From Alkalihalobacillus sp. AL-G (GTDB lineage Bacteria > Bacillota > Bacilli > Bacillales > Fictibacillaceae): a stretch of 64,000 nt of DNA. A model generated the notes under the pieces. That model was not told the DNA's origin and searched no databases. It saw only the letters and a list, made by a program, of their open reading frames with translations. Location of the stretch: the NCBI RefSeq assembly GCF_030643805.1, contig NZ_CP094656.1:3844001-3908000 (forward strand), written 5' to 3'. A program made the position numbers and the translations under genes. Below are positions 62,757 to 64,000 of the stretch, in pieces (position 1 is the stretch's first letter; every line of letters starts with the position of its first letter).

Positions 62757-62814
62757 TTAACAGTATGCCGAAAATAACAGCTTTCAAAACGGATCGGTAT
62801 TGAAGTTTAATAAG

Positions 62815-63170
62815 TGTTCAAAAATCGACGAATCAGAAACAAGAAGTTCGAGGCACGACAGTTTTGAGGACCAGAGCGACGAGCGGTACTTGCATGAAGG
62901 CTACGAGTTGTACCGAGGAAGCTTGCCTCTAGGAATGAACTAGTAGACGCAGGTACATATGGAACTTCGACTAAATACTTCACGTCCTGTGAAAACGTCG
63001 AAGTCAGCACGTCCATGTGCAAGTCCGGAAAAACCAAGTAACGAAGAAATTCGCCGTTTATCAACGAGCGGTACTTGCACGAAGACTACGAGTTGTACCG
63101 AGGAAGCTTGCCTCGAAGCAATCTCTCGTAGGCGCAGGTACATGTGCTCTTGGTAACTTTTTAAACTTCC
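62815..63170. repeat. Repeat-rich block inside the pyrG leader
   Basis: Two copies of an 80-bp segment (62879-62959 and 63064-63143) begin CGAGCGGTACTTGCA and contain CGAGTTGTACCGAGGAAGC, CTTGCCTC and CGCAGGTACAT. Between them lie the hairpins TTCAC-GTCCT-GTGAA and GCAC-GTCCAT-GTGC. The block opens with GTTCAAAAATCGACGAA and closes with CTTTTTAAACTTCC, near-complementary ends. It separates the attenuator from the pyrG start. Confidence 0.85.
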
Positions 63171-63180
63171 TATAAAAATA

Positions 63181-63237
63181 AAAAAACAAAAGCGAGACCA
63201 CCCCTACTAACAAACAGTGGGGGGCGCTTTTGTTTTG
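63181..63237 (-). terminator. Terminator/attenuator in the pyrG leader
   Basis: On the minus strand ACAAAAGCG with CGCTTTTGT encloses CCCCCCACT/AGTAGGGG, then TTTTTTT. The 5' arm carries six consecutive C (63219-63224), placed about 63 nt from a GGGC transcription start: the design of CTP-responsive pyrG attenuators, in which added G residues pair with the C tract and prevent termination. It also ends rpoE transcription. Confidence 0.85.
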
Positions 63238-63294
63238 TAATATACGTAAACTTTTTCAAATTGCATCCAAGACTATAAGTGAAGCCCAAAAATG

Positions 63295-63323
63295 ATTTTA
63301 TCGACTTTGCACACAAAAGTCAA
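63295..63323 (-). promoter_or_regulatory. SigA promoter of pyrG with GGGC start
   Basis: Minus strand TTGACT (63318-63323), 17-nt spacer, TAAAAT (63295-63300); the eighth base after the -10 begins GGGCTTC (63287 leftward). A GGGC start is the requirement for reiterative G addition at low CTP in B. subtilis pyrG. Confidence 0.82.
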
Positions 63324-63362
63324 GAGTAACTATTTATCTTTCTTAGAGTCTTCCTTTAAATC

Positions 63363-63824
63363 CTATTTGTCTTCAACTTCTTCTTCCTCTGTTTCATCAT
63401 CGTCATCGTCTGTATCCTCATAATCGACGAATGCCTCATCATCAAGATCATCAAAATCGTCATCCAGCTCTTCTTCGAAGTCTTCGAAATCCTCATCGTC
63501 GTCTTCAATTTTAGCCTTTGCCTTTTTACGCTTTTTTGGCTTGATCGTTGTTGCAAGCTCTTCTTCACTGCTTTCAACAGGGTACCATGATTTTAATCCC
63601 CATTGGTTGTCGCCGATACATACGAAACGACCGTCAATATTAATGTCTGTGTAAAATTGAGCAATACGTCGTTTTTGTTCCTCTTTACTCATTTGACGTA
63701 TTTTTGCAACCTGATCCGCCAATTCTGTAAATGGGATCGGTTTCTTATTTTCTCGGAAAATAGTAAGTGCGATGTCTAGCATTGAAACTTCTTTTATTTC
63801 TTGCTTCGAATACGTATCCAACAT
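63363..63824 (-). CDS. rpoE: DNA-directed RNA polymerase delta subunit
   Basis: Gram-positive RNA polymerase accessory subunit that promotes recycling and specificity. 153 residues: an N-terminal HARE-type domain (about 1-90) with RIAQFYTDINIDGRFVCIGDNQW-type core and WGLKSWYP, a short Lys-rich stretch (KPKKRKKAKAK), then an acidic disordered tail of Asp/Glu. AAAGGA SD before ATG. Followed by the pyrG promoter. Confidence 0.96.
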   Translation of the reverse strand: MLDTYSKQEIKEVSMLDIALTIFRENKKPIPFTELADQVAKIRQMSKEEQKRRIAQFYTDINIDGRFVCIGDNQWGLKSWYPVESSEEELATTIKPKKRKKAKAKIEDDDEDFEDFEEELDDDFDDLDDEAFVDYEDTDDDDDETEEEEVEDK

Positions 63825-64000
63825 ATAGGCACGTCCTTTCTACTCATCTATCGAATCAATTGGTCTTTAATAAATAGGTTCAAAAAGGAGGAATCCTCTC
63901 AATTTGCAAACAAAATGCAATCATACCATTCATTATAAACAATTTTTCCTAAGATATGCTATAGCTAAACATCATTTTTTTCAGCTCTCGTACAAAAACT
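63825..64000. other. rpoE upstream region to window end
   Basis: Contains a minus-strand TATAAT (63932-63937) that could be the rpoE -10; the matching -35 is poor. No coding sequence was seen. Confidence 0.35.

Noticed and set aside
62807-63156. Short open frames in both directions across the pyrG leader repeats
   Set aside because: They translate the repeated hairpin DNA, have no SD and are broken differently in each repeat copy.

Overview
The window comes from the chromosome of an endospore-forming member of the Bacillaceae. The evidence is gene content and order: spoIIQ, spoIID, spoIIR and spo0F are present, and the block rpoE-pyrG-ywjG-spo0F-fba-fsa-murA2-glpX-rho-rpmE-tdk-prfA-prmC-spoIIR-ywlB-ywlC-mntP-ywlE-ywlG-glyA-upp-atp is the arrangement known from Bacillus subtilis and relatives. 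A proton-pumping complex I (nuo) operon next to atp argues against B. subtilis itself and for a B. cereus-like or environmental genus (Fictibacillus/Pseudalkalibacillus type). That genus guess is inference. No tRNA, rRNA, CRISPR, prophage or intact insertion sequence was seen. Nearly all genes run on the minus strand; the plus-strand exceptions are the partial InhA-like protease, a PAS histidine kinase, a CoA-disulfide-reductase-like flavoprotein and ywjG.

Layout. 1-1.6 kb: 3' part of an immune-inhibitor-A-type metalloprotease. 1.8-7.3 kb: sporulation and envelope genes (spoIIQ, spoIID, murA1, ywmB, ywzB). 7.5-17.9 kb: an 11-gene nuoABCDHIJKLMN operon with no NuoE/F/G dehydrogenase module and a NuoC carrying a long repetitive Lys/Ala/Glu N-terminal extension. 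18.1-18.5 kb: seven tandem 52-bp repeats. 18.8-27.0 kb: a probable eight-gene operon (peptide ABC transporter, gamma-glutamyltransferase, split chromate transporter) below an Lrp/AsnC regulator. 28-29.3 kb: a NERD/zinc-ribbon protein and more 52-bp repeats. 29.4-36.7 kb: the F1Fo ATP synthase operon. 37-49 kb: upp, glyA, ywlG, ywlE, mntP, the kinase, ywlC, ywlB, spoIIR, prmC, prfA. 49-63.8 kb: CoA-disulfide reductase, a spore lipoprotein, tdk, rpmE, rho, glpX, murA2, fsa, fba, spo0F, ywjG, pyrG, rpoE.

How the genes work together. Complex I and ATP synthase lie within about 20 kb and have clear SigA promoters, so much of oxidative phosphorylation is encoded here. Sporulation appears at several levels: the kinase and spo0F both have near-consensus SigH promoters and belong to the phosphorelay; spoIIQ and spoIIR have matching SigF promoters; spoIID acts in engulfment. 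A cluster of DnaA boxes lies around the ywlC start, and another box overlaps the spoIIR leader. pyrG has the GGGC start and C-tract attenuator expected for CTP-sensitive reiterative transcription, but a repeat-rich block of about 450 bp separates attenuator and gene.

The most unusual signal is in the spacers. Four loci carry tandem repeats of 51-53 bp, each with an internal dyad; two share one sequence family and the other two are unrelated. Two further loci carry 21-bp and 20-bp arrays. A separate mosaic repeat family carries small hairpins whose loop reads GGA on the strand of the neighbouring genes. I do not recognise these repeat classes.
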